Positions 17,080-26,355 of a stretch of DNA of 64,000 bases are shown one piece after another. Each line of letters begins with the position of its first letter. Position 1 is the stretch's first letter. The stretch lies in contig NZ_JAAGPI010000012.1 of assembly GCF_017104715.1 (NCBI RefSeq), positions 1 through 64,000 of the forward strand, given 5' to 3'. The notes below the pieces were generated by a model, which ran no database searches, was not told the DNA's origin, and saw only the letters and a list, made by a program, of their open reading frames with translations. The translations under genes were made by a program, and so were the position numbers. The stretch comes from Burkholderia sp. Ac-20365 (GTDB lineage: Bacteria > Pseudomonadota > Gammaproteobacteria > Burkholderiales > Burkholderiaceae).

Positions 17080-17828
17080 CGCTCGCTGCGTGGCAACAGG
17101 ACTTCCGCTCGTGGCTCACGGATGCATCGGATGAAGCGGCGCGACGCGTCGGCCACGACGCGATGCGCCGCCTGTCCGTCTATCAGAACAACTATCGCGG
17201 GCAACTGATCGAATGTCTCGAACATTCGTTTCCACAGGTACGGACGTTGCTTGGCGACGATGCTTTTCTGCACGCTGCCGTGACGCATATCAATCACCAT
17301 CCGCCGCACGCATGGACACTCGACGCCTACGCGTACGGTTTCGGCGATACGCTGGGTGTGCTGTTTCCGAACAATCCCGACGTGCACGAGCTCGCGTGGA
17401 TCGAAAATGCGCTGGCGGAAGCCTTCGTTGCGCATGACGCACAGCCGCTCCCTCTCGACGCGCTCGCATCCGTCGACTGGGACGCGGCGCGCCTGTGCCT
17501 GACGCCCTCGCTCAGGCATCGCCCCGCCACCACCAATGCGGATAGCATCTGGTCGGCATTGTCCGGCGACACCGCGCCGCCCGAGAGCGAGATGCTCGAC
17601 GAGCCCGGCGGGCTGATCGTGTGGCGGCGCCAGTTCGTATCGTGCCTCAAACGCGTCGATGCCGCCGAGTACGACGCGCTCCTTCATCTGCAGGAAAACG
17701 AAAGCTTTGCAACACTATGCGACGTGCTCGTCGAACGACTGGGCGACGAGCACGGCGTGGCGAAAGCGGGCGCGCTGCTTGCGGGCTGGCTGGGCAGCGA
17801 ACTCATCGTGGGCGTGGAAGGTGTCTGA
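17076..17828 (+). CDS. bufC: BufC, MNIO partner protein (DUF2063)
   Basis: Protein of 250 residues whose N-terminal domain (about 1-95) is DUF2063: WQQDFRSWL, then VYQNNYRGQLIECLEHSFPQ and LLGDDAFLHAA. Such proteins bind precursor peptide and MNIO enzyme and deliver the substrate. The C-terminal domain (about 135-245) is less conserved. GCGGAGG lies just upstream and the start overlaps the bufB stop (ATGA), so BufB and BufC are coupled. Confidence 0.92.
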   Translation: MTLAAWQQDFRSWLTDASDEAARRVGHDAMRRLSVYQNNYRGQLIECLEHSFPQVRTLLGDDAFLHAAVTHINHHPPHAWTLDAYAYGFGDTLGVLFPNNPDVHELAWIENALAEAFVAHDAQPLPLDALASVDWDAARLCLTPSLRHRPATTNADSIWSALSGDTAPPESEMLDEPGGLIVWRRQFVSCLKRVDAAEYDALLHLQENESFATLCDVLVERLGDEHGVAKAGALLAGWLGSELIVGVEGV

Positions 17829-17950
17829 CGTCGTGCGTTGACGCGAGGTCTCCTGCGCGTTGCGACGGTCAACCGCGCGGGCGCGTGCGTCCACCACGGC
17901 GGGTGCGCTGGCGCACGCGCCATTCCTCAACTACGATCGAGGGGAGCAAG

Positions 17951-18187
17951 ATGCCGATTGTCACGATTCAGGTCACGCGTGAAGGAACAAAGCCCGGCGC
18001 GGATAGCGTGACCGCCGAAGAAAAGGCGCAGCTCATCAAGGGCGTGAGCCAGGTGTTGCTCGACGTACTGAACAAGCCTATGGAATCGACGTTCGTCGTG
18101 ATCGAAGAAGTGCCGACGGACAACTGGGGCTGGGGCGGTCTGCCTGCCCTCGAGTATCGAAAGATCAAAGCATCGAAACAAGCCTGA
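17951..18187 (+). CDS. 4-oxalocrotonate tautomerase family protein
   Basis: Protein of 78 residues starting MPIVTIQVTREGTKPG, giving the catalytic Pro-1, and containing a second conserved stretch VVIEEVPTDNWGWGG typical of tautomerase_2-like members. GGGGAGC lies before ATG at 17951. It lies 122 bases after bufC and 48 before ohr, so it may share a transcript with ohr. Substrate unknown. Confidence 0.9.
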   Translation: MPIVTIQVTREGTKPGADSVTAEEKAQLIKGVSQVLLDVLNKPMESTFVVIEEVPTDNWGWGGLPALEYRKIKASKQA

Positions 18188-18234
18188 CCTGCAGTCTTCC
18201 ACCAACACGCAGGACTTCAACGAAGGAGTTTGTC

Positions 18235-18660
18235 ATGTCGCTCGAAAAGGCGCTGTACACAGCACACGCAACCGCAACGGGTGGCCGCGACGGCCGCGCA
18301 ACGGTGCCCGCTGCAAATCTGGACTTCAAGCTCACGACGCCCAAGGAACTGGGCGGACAAGGCGGGGAAGGCGCGAACCCGGAACAGTTGTTCGCCGCCG
18401 GTTACAGCGCATGCTTTATCGGTGCGATGAAATTCGTTGCCGCACGAGATAAGATCGCGATGCCCGCCGATGCATCGATCGACAGCAGCGTCGGGATCGG
18501 GCCGATTCCGAATGGGTTCGGCATCGAAGTCGAGATGAAAATATCATTGCCGGGTATGGAAAAAGGTGCCGCGCAAGATCTCGTCAACAAGGCTCACATC
18601 GTTTGCCCGTATTCGAATGCAACGCGCAATAACATCGATGTGAAACTCACACTCGTTTAA
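18235..18660 (+). CDS. ohr: Organic hydroperoxide resistance protein, Ohr/OsmC family
   Basis: Protein of 141 residues of the Ohr subfamily. It has the two redox Cys at the expected places: the peroxidatic Cys in GYSACFIGAM (about 61) and the resolving Cys in HIVCPYSNATR (about 125), with Arg in the first third. Ohr reduces organic peroxides using lipoyl-protein thiols, in the cytoplasm. AAGGAG precedes ATG at 18235. No adjacent OhrR-type MarR repressor is seen. A weak hairpin with GCTGGCCGC arms lies at 18680-18720. Confidence 0.93.
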   Translation: MSLEKALYTAHATATGGRDGRATVPAANLDFKLTTPKELGGQGGEGANPEQLFAAGYSACFIGAMKFVAARDKIAMPADASIDSSVGIGPIPNGFGIEVEMKISLPGMEKGAAQDLVNKAHIVCPYSNATRNNIDVKLTLV

Positions 18661-18762
18661 TTCTTCAACCGGTTGACCTGCTGGCCGCGTTTTTCACGCA
18701 GCATTCACAATGCGGCCAGCAACAGTCTCTTTCCGGTTCGAATGGCAATCGCCAGATTGCAT

Positions 18763-18960
18763 TCAGTCAACCAGCCCCGTCACCACGGACGGGCTATGCG
18801 CATCCATCCAGTCGTATGAGTCGCTGACGTGTGCCCACGCCCAGTTGCGCGGCACGGCGGCCGCCTGTGCCTTTTCGCTCGATACCGCTTCAACGCGCGC
18901 ACGTACGCCTGCGCCGCTATGGTCATCGATATTGCGGAAGTTCAAAGATTCGCGCTTCAT
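18763..18960 (-). CDS. Small hypothetical protein
   Basis: Reading frame of 65 residues with a good GAGGAACAG ribosome site before ATG at 18960. It is Ser/Ala-rich in the middle and has the Trp-rich NWAWAHVSDSYDWMD. No signal peptide or known motif. It lies alone between ohr and mmsA; the flanking 18961-19171 has no gene. Confidence 0.45.
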   Translation of the reverse strand: MKRESLNFRNIDDHSGAGVRARVEAVSSEKAQAAAVPRNWAWAHVSDSYDWMDAHSPSVVTGLVD

Positions 18961-19171
18961 GTTCTGTTCCTCTGTAGAGCCTGTGACGACGTCGAATATC
19001 GAACGTCGGCCTTTAACAGAAGGTTAAACTTCTTCGCGCGATCGACAAACCAGGCTGGGCAGAATTCACAGTTTTCAAATCGGGAATAATGCGTGCTATC
19101 GGAGCGATTTGAAATATCAATTCAGCGACATAAAGGCAGTCTCCAAACATCAGACCAGAACTGCAAAACGC

Positions 19172-19205
19172 AAACAGGCCGCGCTCTTTAAAGCGCTGCC
19201 TGTTT
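19172..19205. terminator. Terminator after mmsA
   Basis: AAACAGGC...GCGCT, short AT loop, AGCGC...GCCTGTTT hairpin with A/T runs on both sides, just beyond the mmsA stop on the minus strand. Confidence 0.6.
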
Positions 19206-19230
19206 CGGGTTAAAGCGGGCTTAAAGCGTA

Positions 19231-20742
19231 TTACTTCGCCGTCGGCATCGCGAACTCAGCGCCCTTCTCGATGCTTTCCGACCAGCGCTGCATGATCGAC
19301 TTCTGCTTCGTGTAGAAGCGCACGCCCTCTTCGCCGTAGGCATGCGTATCGCCGAACAGGCTGCGCTTCCAGCCGCCGAAGCCGTGCCATGCCATCGGCA
19401 CGGGAATCGGCACATTGATGCCGACCATGCCGACTTCGATACGGCGGCCGAATTCGCGTGCAACGTTGCCATCGCTCGTGAAGCACGCGACGCCGTTACC
19501 GAATTCGTGTGCGTTGATGAGTTCAACGGCTTCCGTGAAGTCCTTCACGCGCACGCAGGCAAGCACCGGCCCGAAAATCTCTTCCTTGTAGATGCGCATG
19601 TCCGGCGTGACGTTGTCAAACAGCGTGCCGCCCGTGAAGAAGCCGTCTTCATGACCGGCCACCTTCAGACCGCGGCCATCGACGACGAGCGTCGCGCCTT
19701 CCTTCACGCCTTCGGCGATATACCCTTCGATGCGCTCCAGCGCCTGACGCGTGACGATCGGACCCATTTCCGCATCGGCTTCCATGCCGTTCTTCACGAT
19801 CAGCGTACGGGCGCGCTCCGCCAGTTGCGGAATGATCTTGTCGGCCACATCGCCGACCAGCAGCGCAACCGAGATCGCCATGCAGCGCTCGCCTGCCGAA
19901 CCGTACGCGGCGCCGATCAGCGCATCGACCGATTTCTCGAGATCCGCGTCGGGCATCACCACCATATGGTTCTTCGCGCCGCCAAGTGCCTGCACGCGCT
20001 TGCCATGCTTTGCGCCCGTTTCGTAGATGTAGTTCGCAATCGGCGTCGAGCCGACGAAGCTCACGGCCTTGACATCCGGGTGCGTGAGCAATGCATCCAC
20101 GACCACCTTGTCGCCCTGCACGACGTTGAACACGCCGTCGGGCAGGCCCGCTTCTTTCAACAGCTTCGCCATGAACAGCGCGGCCGACGGATCGCGCTCG
20201 CTCGGCTTCAGCACGAACGTGTTGCCCGTTGCGATGGCGACCGGGAACATCCAGCACGGCACCATGCAGGGGAAGTTGAACGGCGTGATGCCCGTGACGA
20301 CGCCGAGCGGCTGGCGCATCGTCCAGTTGTCGATACCCGTCGACACCTGTTCCGTGTAGTCGCCTTTCAGCAATTGCGGAATGCCGCAAGAAAATTCGAT
20401 GACGTCGATGCCGCGCGACACTTCACCTTGCGCATCCGAAAACACCTTGCCGTGCTCCGCCGTGATGATCGCCGCGAGTTCGTCGCGATGACGGTTCATC
20501 AGTTCGAGAAAACGCAGCATGACGCGCGCACGCTTGATAGGCGGCGTGTCGGCCCACTTCGGAAAGGCGGACTTCGCGCTGGCAACAGCCGCATCGACAT
20601 CGGCAGCCTCGCCCAGCAGCAGCTTGCGGGCTCGCGCGCCCGTGGCGGGGTTGAAGACGGCCTGGCTACGGGTTCCCGTGCCATTGACGCGTTCGCCGTG
20701 GATGAAATGTCCCACGTCTGCGCTGTCGGTAAAGGCTTGCAT
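19231..20742 (-). CDS. mmsA: Methylmalonate-semialdehyde dehydrogenase (acylating), MmsA
   Basis: Protein of 503 residues, the usual MmsA length. It oxidises methylmalonate semialdehyde (or malonate semialdehyde) to propanoyl-CoA (or acetyl-CoA) with CoA and NAD, in valine and inositol breakdown. Seen: ITPFNFPCMVPCWMFPVA, the NAD-binding GSTPIANYIYETG, and catalytic Cys in GSAGERCMAIS, the Arg-Cys-Met-Ala signature of MmsA. ATG at 20742 is preceded by AAGGAG. It is divergent from a LysR regulator 110 bases away, which likely controls it. Confidence 0.95.
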   Translation of the reverse strand: MQAFTDSADVGHFIHGERVNGTGTRSQAVFNPATGARARKLLLGEAADVDAAVASAKSAFPKWADTPPIKRARVMLRFLELMNRHRDELAAIITAEHGKVFSDAQGEVSRGIDVIEFSCGIPQLLKGDYTEQVSTGIDNWTMRQPLGVVTGITPFNFPCMVPCWMFPVAIATGNTFVLKPSERDPSAALFMAKLLKEAGLPDGVFNVVQGDKVVVDALLTHPDVKAVSFVGSTPIANYIYETGAKHGKRVQALGGAKNHMVVMPDADLEKSVDALIGAAYGSAGERCMAISVALLVGDVADKIIPQLAERARTLIVKNGMEADAEMGPIVTRQALERIEGYIAEGVKEGATLVVDGRGLKVAGHEDGFFTGGTLFDNVTPDMRIYKEEIFGPVLACVRVKDFTEAVELINAHEFGNGVACFTSDGNVAREFGRRIEVGMVGINVPIPVPMAWHGFGGWKRSLFGDTHAYGEEGVRFYTKQKSIMQRWSESIEKGAEFAMPTAK

Positions 20743-20852
20743 GTCCCACTCCTTCGTTTGTGATTGGCGTTGAAAGAAGTGTAGAAAGCTGCGCACGCGC
20801 TGGAAAGAGGCTACCATTGAACTCAATGTTTGCCATTGTGAACAATCAGTGT

Positions 20853-21794
20853 ATGGATACGCAAAATATCGAGGAACTCTGGACGCATTTGCACTGGCTG
20901 ACGATGCTCGCCGAGCAAGGCACGTACACGGCCGCCGCCTCGCGGCTAGGCGTCAGCAAGGCGGCGATGAGCCAGCGCATTTCGGAACTGGAGCGCGCCG
21001 CGGGTATTTCGCTGGTGCAGCGCACCACGCGCAGCGTACGGCTGACGGAAGCGGGCCAGCAGCTCGTCGACAGCACCCGCGCGCAGTACGCGCAGATTGC
21101 CGCGAGCTTCGCGCAGGTGCGTGAACTGTCGGGCGTGCCGCGCGGTCTGGTGCGCGTGACGGCGCCTGTTGCGCTCGCGCGGCAGCAACTGGTGCCGAAG
21201 CTGCCCGAGTTTCTGACGGCCAACCCCGAGGTCCGCGTGCAGCTGGAGGTGTCGGACCGGATCGTGTCGCTCGCCACGGAAGGCTTCGATCTGGCGATCC
21301 GGCATAGCGCGGAGCCGCCCGATACGCACGTCGCGTGGAAACTCTGCGAGACGCACTCCGTGATCGTCGCGACGCGCGCCTATCTGCGCAAGCGCGGCAC
21401 GCCGCAGTCGCCGGAAGATCTCGCCTCTCACGATTGCCTGTTCTATCCGCGCTCGACGGGCGAGCCGATGTGGTCGTTCGAACGCAAAACGGCGCGCAAG
21501 AATGCAACGCAGCCGGTCACGCTGCCCATCAACGGCCAGTTCTCCGCCAACAACAGCGAGACACTGCGCGACGCGGCGCTCGAAAGCCTCGGCATTGCGC
21601 TGGTGCCGGATTTCACCGCGCAGGCCGCCGTTCAGGCGGGCAAGCTGGTCGTCGTGCTGCCCGAATGGCGCGTCACGGGCGCATTCGCCGAGCAGTTGTA
21701 CATCGTGCGGCCGTACGCGTCGCATGTGCCGCGCGCGGTCGGGTTGTTCGTCAGTTATCTGCGCGAGCGCTTTGCGAACGGATTCCCCGTTTGA
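20853..21794 (+). CDS. LysR-type regulator divergent from mmsA
   Basis: Regulator of 313 residues: winged HTH (about 10-65; AASRLGVSKAAMSQRISELE) and effector domain (about 90-300) of the DsdC/CrgA-like type. ATG at 20853 begins the conserved MDTQNIEELW block; upstream ATG at 20826 lacks similarity. Position suggests control of mmsA. Confidence 0.92.
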   Translation: MDTQNIEELWTHLHWLTMLAEQGTYTAAASRLGVSKAAMSQRISELERAAGISLVQRTTRSVRLTEAGQQLVDSTRAQYAQIAASFAQVRELSGVPRGLVRVTAPVALARQQLVPKLPEFLTANPEVRVQLEVSDRIVSLATEGFDLAIRHSAEPPDTHVAWKLCETHSVIVATRAYLRKRGTPQSPEDLASHDCLFYPRSTGEPMWSFERKTARKNATQPVTLPINGQFSANNSETLRDAALESLGIALVPDFTAQAAVQAGKLVVVLPEWRVTGAFAEQLYIVRPYASHVPRAVGLFVSYLRERFANGFPV

Positions 21795-21807
21795 TGGCCA
21801 CACGACG

Positions 21808-22647
21808 TCAAAGCCCAACGCCGCCCGAATACTGGGAAATAAGCTTCCTCACCCGCTCTTCCGCGTCGTCCGATGCGGGCGTGTAGACCACCAGACTGAG
21901 ATCGGGCCTTCCGTGCACGACGAACCCGGAATACTCCAGCTCGATCAACCCCAGAACCGGATGGCGGATTTCCTTCGTGCCTTCGTCGTTGGCGCGAACG
22001 TCGTTGGCTCGCCACATTGCGTCGAATTCGGGGCTTAGTTCGCCCAGTTCATCGACGAATGCCTGGATGTTCTTCGCGGCGCCGCCGCGCGCGGCATCGG
22101 CGCGAAACGCTGCCACCACGAAACGCGCGACACTTTCCCAATTGGGCTGCGCGTTGCGCACATGCGGATCGAGAAAGATCAGGCGCAGGATGTTGCGCTC
22201 TTTGGGCGGCAGCGCCGCGTAATCGGTCAGCACCGCCTGCGCCGCGCGATTCCAGCCGACGATATCCCACGTCGACGTCCTCACCACGGCGGAGCTGAAT
22301 TCCAGCGCGTCGAGCACGCGCTGCAGGCGCGGCGACACGCTGCCGGGCGGCTGATAGCGGACCTCTGGCGGCCGGCCCAGCCCAAGCAGGAACAGATGCT
22401 CGCGCTCGACGTCCGTCAGCAGCAACGCCCGCGCAATGCGGTCGAGCACGCCCGCCGACGGCGCGCCGCCGCGCCCCTGCTCCAGCCACGTGTACCACGT
22501 CGCGCTGACGTTGGCGCGTTGCGCGACCTCTTCGCGCCGCAGACCGGGCGTGCGCCGGCGCGCAGCGGGCAGGCCCAGCGCGGCGGGGTCCAGCTTCGTG
22601 CGGCGGTCGCGCAGATAGGCACCCAGCAGATTGTCGTTCGCGTCCAT
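21808..22647 (-). CDS. XRE-HTH regulator with MmyB-like ligand domain
   Basis: Protein of 279 residues: N-terminal XRE helix-turn-helix (about 8-80; TPGLRREEVAQRANVSATWYTWLEQGRG, read as shorter blocks) and an MmyB-like PAS-type ligand domain (about 95-265). This architecture is common in actinobacteria and betaproteobacteria and usually represses an adjacent gene. It is divergent from the NAD epimerase, 99 bases away. Confidence 0.9.
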   Translation of the reverse strand: MDANDNLLGAYLRDRRTKLDPAALGLPAARRRTPGLRREEVAQRANVSATWYTWLEQGRGGAPSAGVLDRIARALLLTDVEREHLFLLGLGRPPEVRYQPPGSVSPRLQRVLDALEFSSAVVRTSTWDIVGWNRAAQAVLTDYAALPPKERNILRLIFLDPHVRNAQPNWESVARFVVAAFRADAARGGAAKNIQAFVDELGELSPEFDAMWRANDVRANDEGTKEIRHPVLGLIELEYSGFVVHGRPDLSLVVYTPASDDAEERVRKLISQYSGGVGL

Positions 22648-22746
22648 GCTGATCCTGTTAGTCCGTATACCTGTAAAACGTCACTACTTCACCCTGATAA
22701 GCGACACGTAGATAGTAATCCCTCATCGATACAGGGAGGTTTCATC

Positions 22747-23640
22747 ATGCGTGTCTTCGTGACGGGAGCAACGGGGTTTGTTGGCTCGGCCGTGGTCAAC
22801 GAGCTTGTGCAGGCGGGGCATCAGGTGCTCGGTCTCGCGCGTACCGATGAAGGCGCGCAGGCACTCGCCGCAGCGGGCGCCGAGGTTCAGCGGGGCTTAC
22901 TCGAAGATCTTGACGGGCTGAAACGCGGCGCGGCCGAGGCGGACGCCGTCGTCCATACGGCGTTCAATCACGACTTTTCGAAATTCGCCGCCAACTGCGA
23001 GACCGACCGGCAGGCGATCGAGGCGCTCGGCTCCGTGTTGGTTGGATCGGACCGTCAGTTGATCGTAACGTCGGGGCTTGCGCTGCGCGCTTCGGGGCCG
23101 CTGGCTACCGAGGACGACGATGCCGTGCCTGCGTCGGCGGCTTATCCGCGACTGTCGGAAGCGACGGCGGTGGTGCTCGCGGCGCGTGGCGTCCGGGTGT
23201 CCGTGGTGCGTCTGCCGCCGTCGGTGCATGGCGACGGCGACCATGCGTTCGTGCCGATGCTGATCGCGCTCGCGCGCGAGAAAGGCGTGTCCGCGTATAT
23301 CGGCGATGGCATGAACCGCTGGCCCGCCGTGCATCGGCTGGATGCGGCGCGCGTCTATCGGTTGGCGCTCGAACGCGGCACGGGGCCGGCCCGGTATCAC
23401 GCCGTCGACGACGAAGGCGTGCCGTTCAGGGAGATCGCTGCCGTGATCGGCAGGCGGCTGAACGTGCCCGTCGTATCCGTGTCGCCCGATGAGGCTGCGA
23501 AGCACTTCGGCTGGTTCGCAGGTTTTGCGGGCATGGGTGTGCCGGCGTCGAGTGCGAAAACACGCGCGTTGCTGGACTGGTCGCCGACGCAACCCGCACT
23601 GCTCGCCGATATCGACGGGCCGCGTTATTTCGAAGGCTGA
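22747..23640 (+). CDS. NAD(P)-dependent epimerase/dehydratase family (atypical SDR)
   Basis: Protein of 297 residues with N-terminal Rossmann motif VTGATGFVGSAVV (GxxGxxG). The middle has VVHTAFNHDF and the SxxLA-type region YPRLSEAT in place of the classic YxxxK, an atypical SDR of the YeeZ/SDR-a5 type. GGGAGG precedes ATG at 22747. It is the likely target of the divergent XRE/MmyB regulator. Substrate unknown. Confidence 0.88.
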   Translation: MRVFVTGATGFVGSAVVNELVQAGHQVLGLARTDEGAQALAAAGAEVQRGLLEDLDGLKRGAAEADAVVHTAFNHDFSKFAANCETDRQAIEALGSVLVGSDRQLIVTSGLALRASGPLATEDDDAVPASAAYPRLSEATAVVLAARGVRVSVVRLPPSVHGDGDHAFVPMLIALAREKGVSAYIGDGMNRWPAVHRLDAARVYRLALERGTGPARYHAVDDEGVPFREIAAVIGRRLNVPVVSVSPDEAAKHFGWFAGFAGMGVPASSAKTRALLDWSPTQPALLADIDGPRYFEG

Positions 23641-23652
23641 TAGGCAAAGAAC

Positions 23653-23678
23653 CGATATGGGCCATTTGGCCCATATCG
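23653..23678. terminator. Hairpin between convergent genes
   Basis: Perfect palindrome with 12-bp arms CGATATGGGCCA and TT loop, 12 bases after the epimerase stop. No T-run on either side, so its action as a terminator is uncertain. Confidence 0.5.
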
Positions 23679-23739
23679 CCCACTCAAACGTAGTGGGGAA
23701 AAATGCCGGCGGTGGAGACGCCTGCAAAAAGACATCTGC

Positions 23740-24774
23740 TTACCGATACCGCCCTGCAAGCGCGGAAACCTTCTCGATGTTCTGCGGCGTAATGAACCCC
23801 GGACCCGAACTGATATTGCGCGCCTCGTAGACCGGCTTCAGCCCGTAGTCCTGCAGACGCTTGATGAACTTCGGATCCTTCTCCAGTTCATTGCGCGCCT
23901 GCACGACGTCCGAGTTGTGGTTCCTGTGCATGATCGCGAGCATCGCGACGGGAATATAGCCCTGCAAATAAGGCTGCTGGTCCGTGCAGAAGCGGATCGT
24001 GCCGTTCTTGATGCCCTTCGCGACATCGGAGTCGATATCGAAGGTGGCGAACCAGATCTTGCCCGCCAGTCCCATCTTCGTGACAGCGCGTATGGTCGGA
24101 TCCGCCGACGTCGGCCCAAGCGTCAGCACGGCTTGCGTATTCGGGTGCGCGCGCAGATAGGCGCTGACTTTCGATTCGATATCGGTTGGGTCCGTGCCTG
24201 CGTCCAGCACTGAAGATTTCATATCCGCGCCGATGGCTTCGGCAAAACCACGACAGCGCTCGAATGAAAGCGGATTGGTCGCGTAGTGATTCACGCACAG
24301 AAAGCTCTTGATGCCATCGGCTTTCGCGCGTTCGCCCGCTGCCTTGCCTGCCAGATATTCGGGCTGTCCGACATGCAGCAGCGCGCCAAGATCGGCACTC
24401 TGCTTTTCAGTGCCAGTATTGGCCGTAACGAACGGAATGTTCTTCGCCTTCAGACGCGAGATCGAACCTTTGAGCAGATCGAAATCGGCGATGGTCGTCA
24501 CCACGCCATCATAGTTGCGCGCGGCGGCCTGATTGACGAGTTGAACCATATCCGCGATATCGCCATTCGGCGGGTTGCGATAGTCGGTCTGCACGTTGAA
24601 ATCTTCATCAGCCTGCGTGATGCCGTTCTTCACCGTGTTCCACCACGCATCCGAGTCGGGCGCATGCGTGATGAAGTCGAAATGCGCGGCGGATTCGGCG
24701 CTTGCGTCGATACACAGGCCCAGGCTCAATGCCGCTGCGGCGACACATATCGCCTTCGTGACGGGTAATCTCAT
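23740..24774 (-). CDS. Periplasmic sugar-type binding protein (ribose/inositol-like)
   Basis: Exported protein of 344 residues: signal peptide (about 1-27, ASA-ESA) and a type I periplasmic-binding fold (about 30-310; GVVTTIADFDLLKGSISRLKA shape, then FATFDIDSDVAKGIKNG and DQQPYLQGYIPVAML). The last motif is typical of sugar and inositol ABC binding proteins. No ATPase or permease gene is near. ATG at 24774 is preceded by GGAGACAG. It is adjacent to MocE- and MocD-like genes, so it is analogous in position to MocB, the rhizopine-binding protein; that link is inference. Confidence 0.88.
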   Translation of the reverse strand: MRLPVTKAICVAAAALSLGLCIDASAESAAHFDFITHAPDSDAWWNTVKNGITQADEDFNVQTDYRNPPNGDIADMVQLVNQAAARNYDGVVTTIADFDLLKGSISRLKAKNIPFVTANTGTEKQSADLGALLHVGQPEYLAGKAAGERAKADGIKSFLCVNHYATNPLSFERCRGFAEAIGADMKSSVLDAGTDPTDIESKVSAYLRAHPNTQAVLTLGPTSADPTIRAVTKMGLAGKIWFATFDIDSDVAKGIKNGTIRFCTDQQPYLQGYIPVAMLAIMHRNHNSDVVQARNELEKDPKFIKRLQDYGLKPVYEARNISSGPGFITPQNIEKVSALAGRYR

Positions 24775-24839
24775 CGCTGTCTCCATGTTTGTGGCTGCCG
24801 GCGTTGCGCGCTGGCAGATTGCTGCCCTGCGTTGCGCGG

Positions 24840-25163
24840 TCAATCGGCGGCAAGGCCGATGAACACGTTGCCGTCTTCCGTTTTCACGGGATGTGTGACC
24901 AGGTTCACGCACACGGGCGCGCCCTTCGCGGCGCCCGTCGGGATATGGAAGCGCCCCATGTGCATCGGGCACTCGATCACCTCGCCGAATACGAATCCGT
25001 CTGCGAGCCGCGCCGTTTCATGCGTGCACAGTCCCGCCGTCGCATAGAAGCCGGTTGCCGTGTGATAGACGGCGTACAGCTTGCCTTCGTGCTCGAACTC
25101 CATCACGTCTTCTTCGTCGATGTCGTCAGTGGCGCAGACCTGATGCCATTGCAGAATATTCAT
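24840..25163 (-). CDS. Rieske-type [2Fe-2S] ferredoxin (MocE-like)
   Basis: Small Rieske ferredoxin of 107 residues. It binds [2Fe-2S] by CTHETARLADGFVF... with Cys-x-His, and CPMHMGRFH with Cys-x2-His, the Rieske pattern; the fold covers about 3-104. It should pass electrons to the neighbouring non-heme diiron oxygenase (MocD-like), 18 bases upstream. No ferredoxin reductase gene is present, so the electron donor must be elsewhere. Confidence 0.9.
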   Translation of the reverse strand: MNILQWHQVCATDDIDEEDVMEFEHEGKLYAVYHTATGFYATAGLCTHETARLADGFVFGEVIECPMHMGRFHIPTGAAKGAPVCVNLVTHPVKTEDGNVFIGLAAD

Positions 25164-25181
25164 TGCATGCTCCGTTCGTGT

Positions 25182-26240
25182 TCAGCGTGGCTGGGCGGCG
25201 AGCGATTCCTCACCGGATGGCTGCGTGTTCGATGCGGGTGTCTTGCCCGGCACGCGTGGCGTGATCATGTAATCCGAGTCGTACCGCTGCATGCGCAGGA
25301 AATAAAGAATCTCGCTCCATGCACTGAACAGGCCGTCGTATGCGGGCGGCAGATCCGCTTCGATTGCCTTGCGCAATTTCGGTAACGCATGAAAAGGCAC
25401 ATTCGGAAACATGTGATGTTCGACGTGATAGTTCATGTTCCAGTAGAGCAACTGAAGCACGGGATTGAGCCGGATCGTGCGCGTCGAGAAGCGGTGGTCG
25501 AGTTCGTTCTCGCGCAGCCCCGTGTGTTGCGTGATGGCCAGCAGTTCGTGCAGCCACGCGCCATACGCACGCGGCAAAAGCAGAAACACGACGGGCAACC
25601 AGTTGTGCGCAGCAATCGCCCATACAACCACGCCCAGATACAGCGCGAGCACGATCCGCGAATTACGGCACATCGCGCGATATTCAGTGACCGGCACCAC
25701 CGCCTTTGCGCTGCGCGACACGATGCCCAGGCTGTGCATCACGATGTTGCCGAGATGATGGATGCCATGCGAGACGCGCAGAAAATCCGTTGCGAACTTC
25801 AGATAGTTCGGCGGCCGCTTGACGGCGATTTCCGCATCGGCGGGCATGGTGGCCGTCAAATGCGTGTACGTGTGATGCTGCGCATGCGACCAGCGGCTAT
25901 AGATCTGCTCGCGCCACGTCATGAAGCAGATCAGCCAGTGCACCGATTCATTCAGCCACTCACTGCGAAACGGCGTGCGATGGCGCAGTTCGTGTTCCAT
26001 CGCTTCAGCGAAGGCGTAAATCGTTCCATAGAGCAGGAACGCGGGCACGCACCACCACGTGCCGAGCGACAGCCACGCAAGTGCACCGCTGCCCAGCACC
26101 ATCGCGAGAAACACACCGAGATAGACAAGTGCGTCGCGGTCGTTGCGCCGCGTGAGTTCCTTGAGCACCTTGCGGTCGAGCGGACATTTGTACCAGTCGT
26201 CCATCGTGATCGGCTTCGAGTTGTCTTGCTGTGCAGACAT
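25182..26240 (-). CDS. MocD-like membrane fatty acid desaturase-fold hydroxylase
   Basis: Integral membrane diiron protein of 352 residues. Histidine boxes: HELRHR (about 86), HAQHH (about 121) and HVEHH near 280, the order of the alkane hydroxylase/desaturase superfamily. Four or so hydrophobic segments (about 43-60, 62-82, 170-180, 225-245). The MocD/MocE pair in rhizobia is needed to use methylated rhizopine (3-O-methyl-scyllo-inosamine). GGGAGCC precedes ATG at 26240; a C-terminal polar tail follows. Divergent from the LacI gene. Confidence 0.86.
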   Translation of the reverse strand: MSAQQDNSKPITMDDWYKCPLDRKVLKELTRRNDRDALVYLGVFLAMVLGSGALAWLSLGTWWCVPAFLLYGTIYAFAEAMEHELRHRTPFRSEWLNESVHWLICFMTWREQIYSRWSHAQHHTYTHLTATMPADAEIAVKRPPNYLKFATDFLRVSHGIHHLGNIVMHSLGIVSRSAKAVVPVTEYRAMCRNSRIVLALYLGVVVWAIAAHNWLPVVFLLLPRAYGAWLHELLAITQHTGLRENELDHRFSTRTIRLNPVLQLLYWNMNYHVEHHMFPNVPFHALPKLRKAIEADLPPAYDGLFSAWSEILYFLRMQRYDSDYMITPRVPGKTPASNTQPSGEESLAAQPR

Positions 26241-26355
26241 GCATGGCTCCCTGTGCAGGCTTGGCGGTTGATCTGGCGATCGTTTGTCTGAGGCATAGGT
26301 CGTTGCCTGAGTGCATTTAAGACTCGCAATGAGCACACGTCAAAGCCATTAATGC

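Noticed and set aside
19342..20763. 473-codon open frame antisense to mmsA
   Set aside because: High-GC shadow frame; His/Arg-rich composition and full overlap with a clear mmsA.
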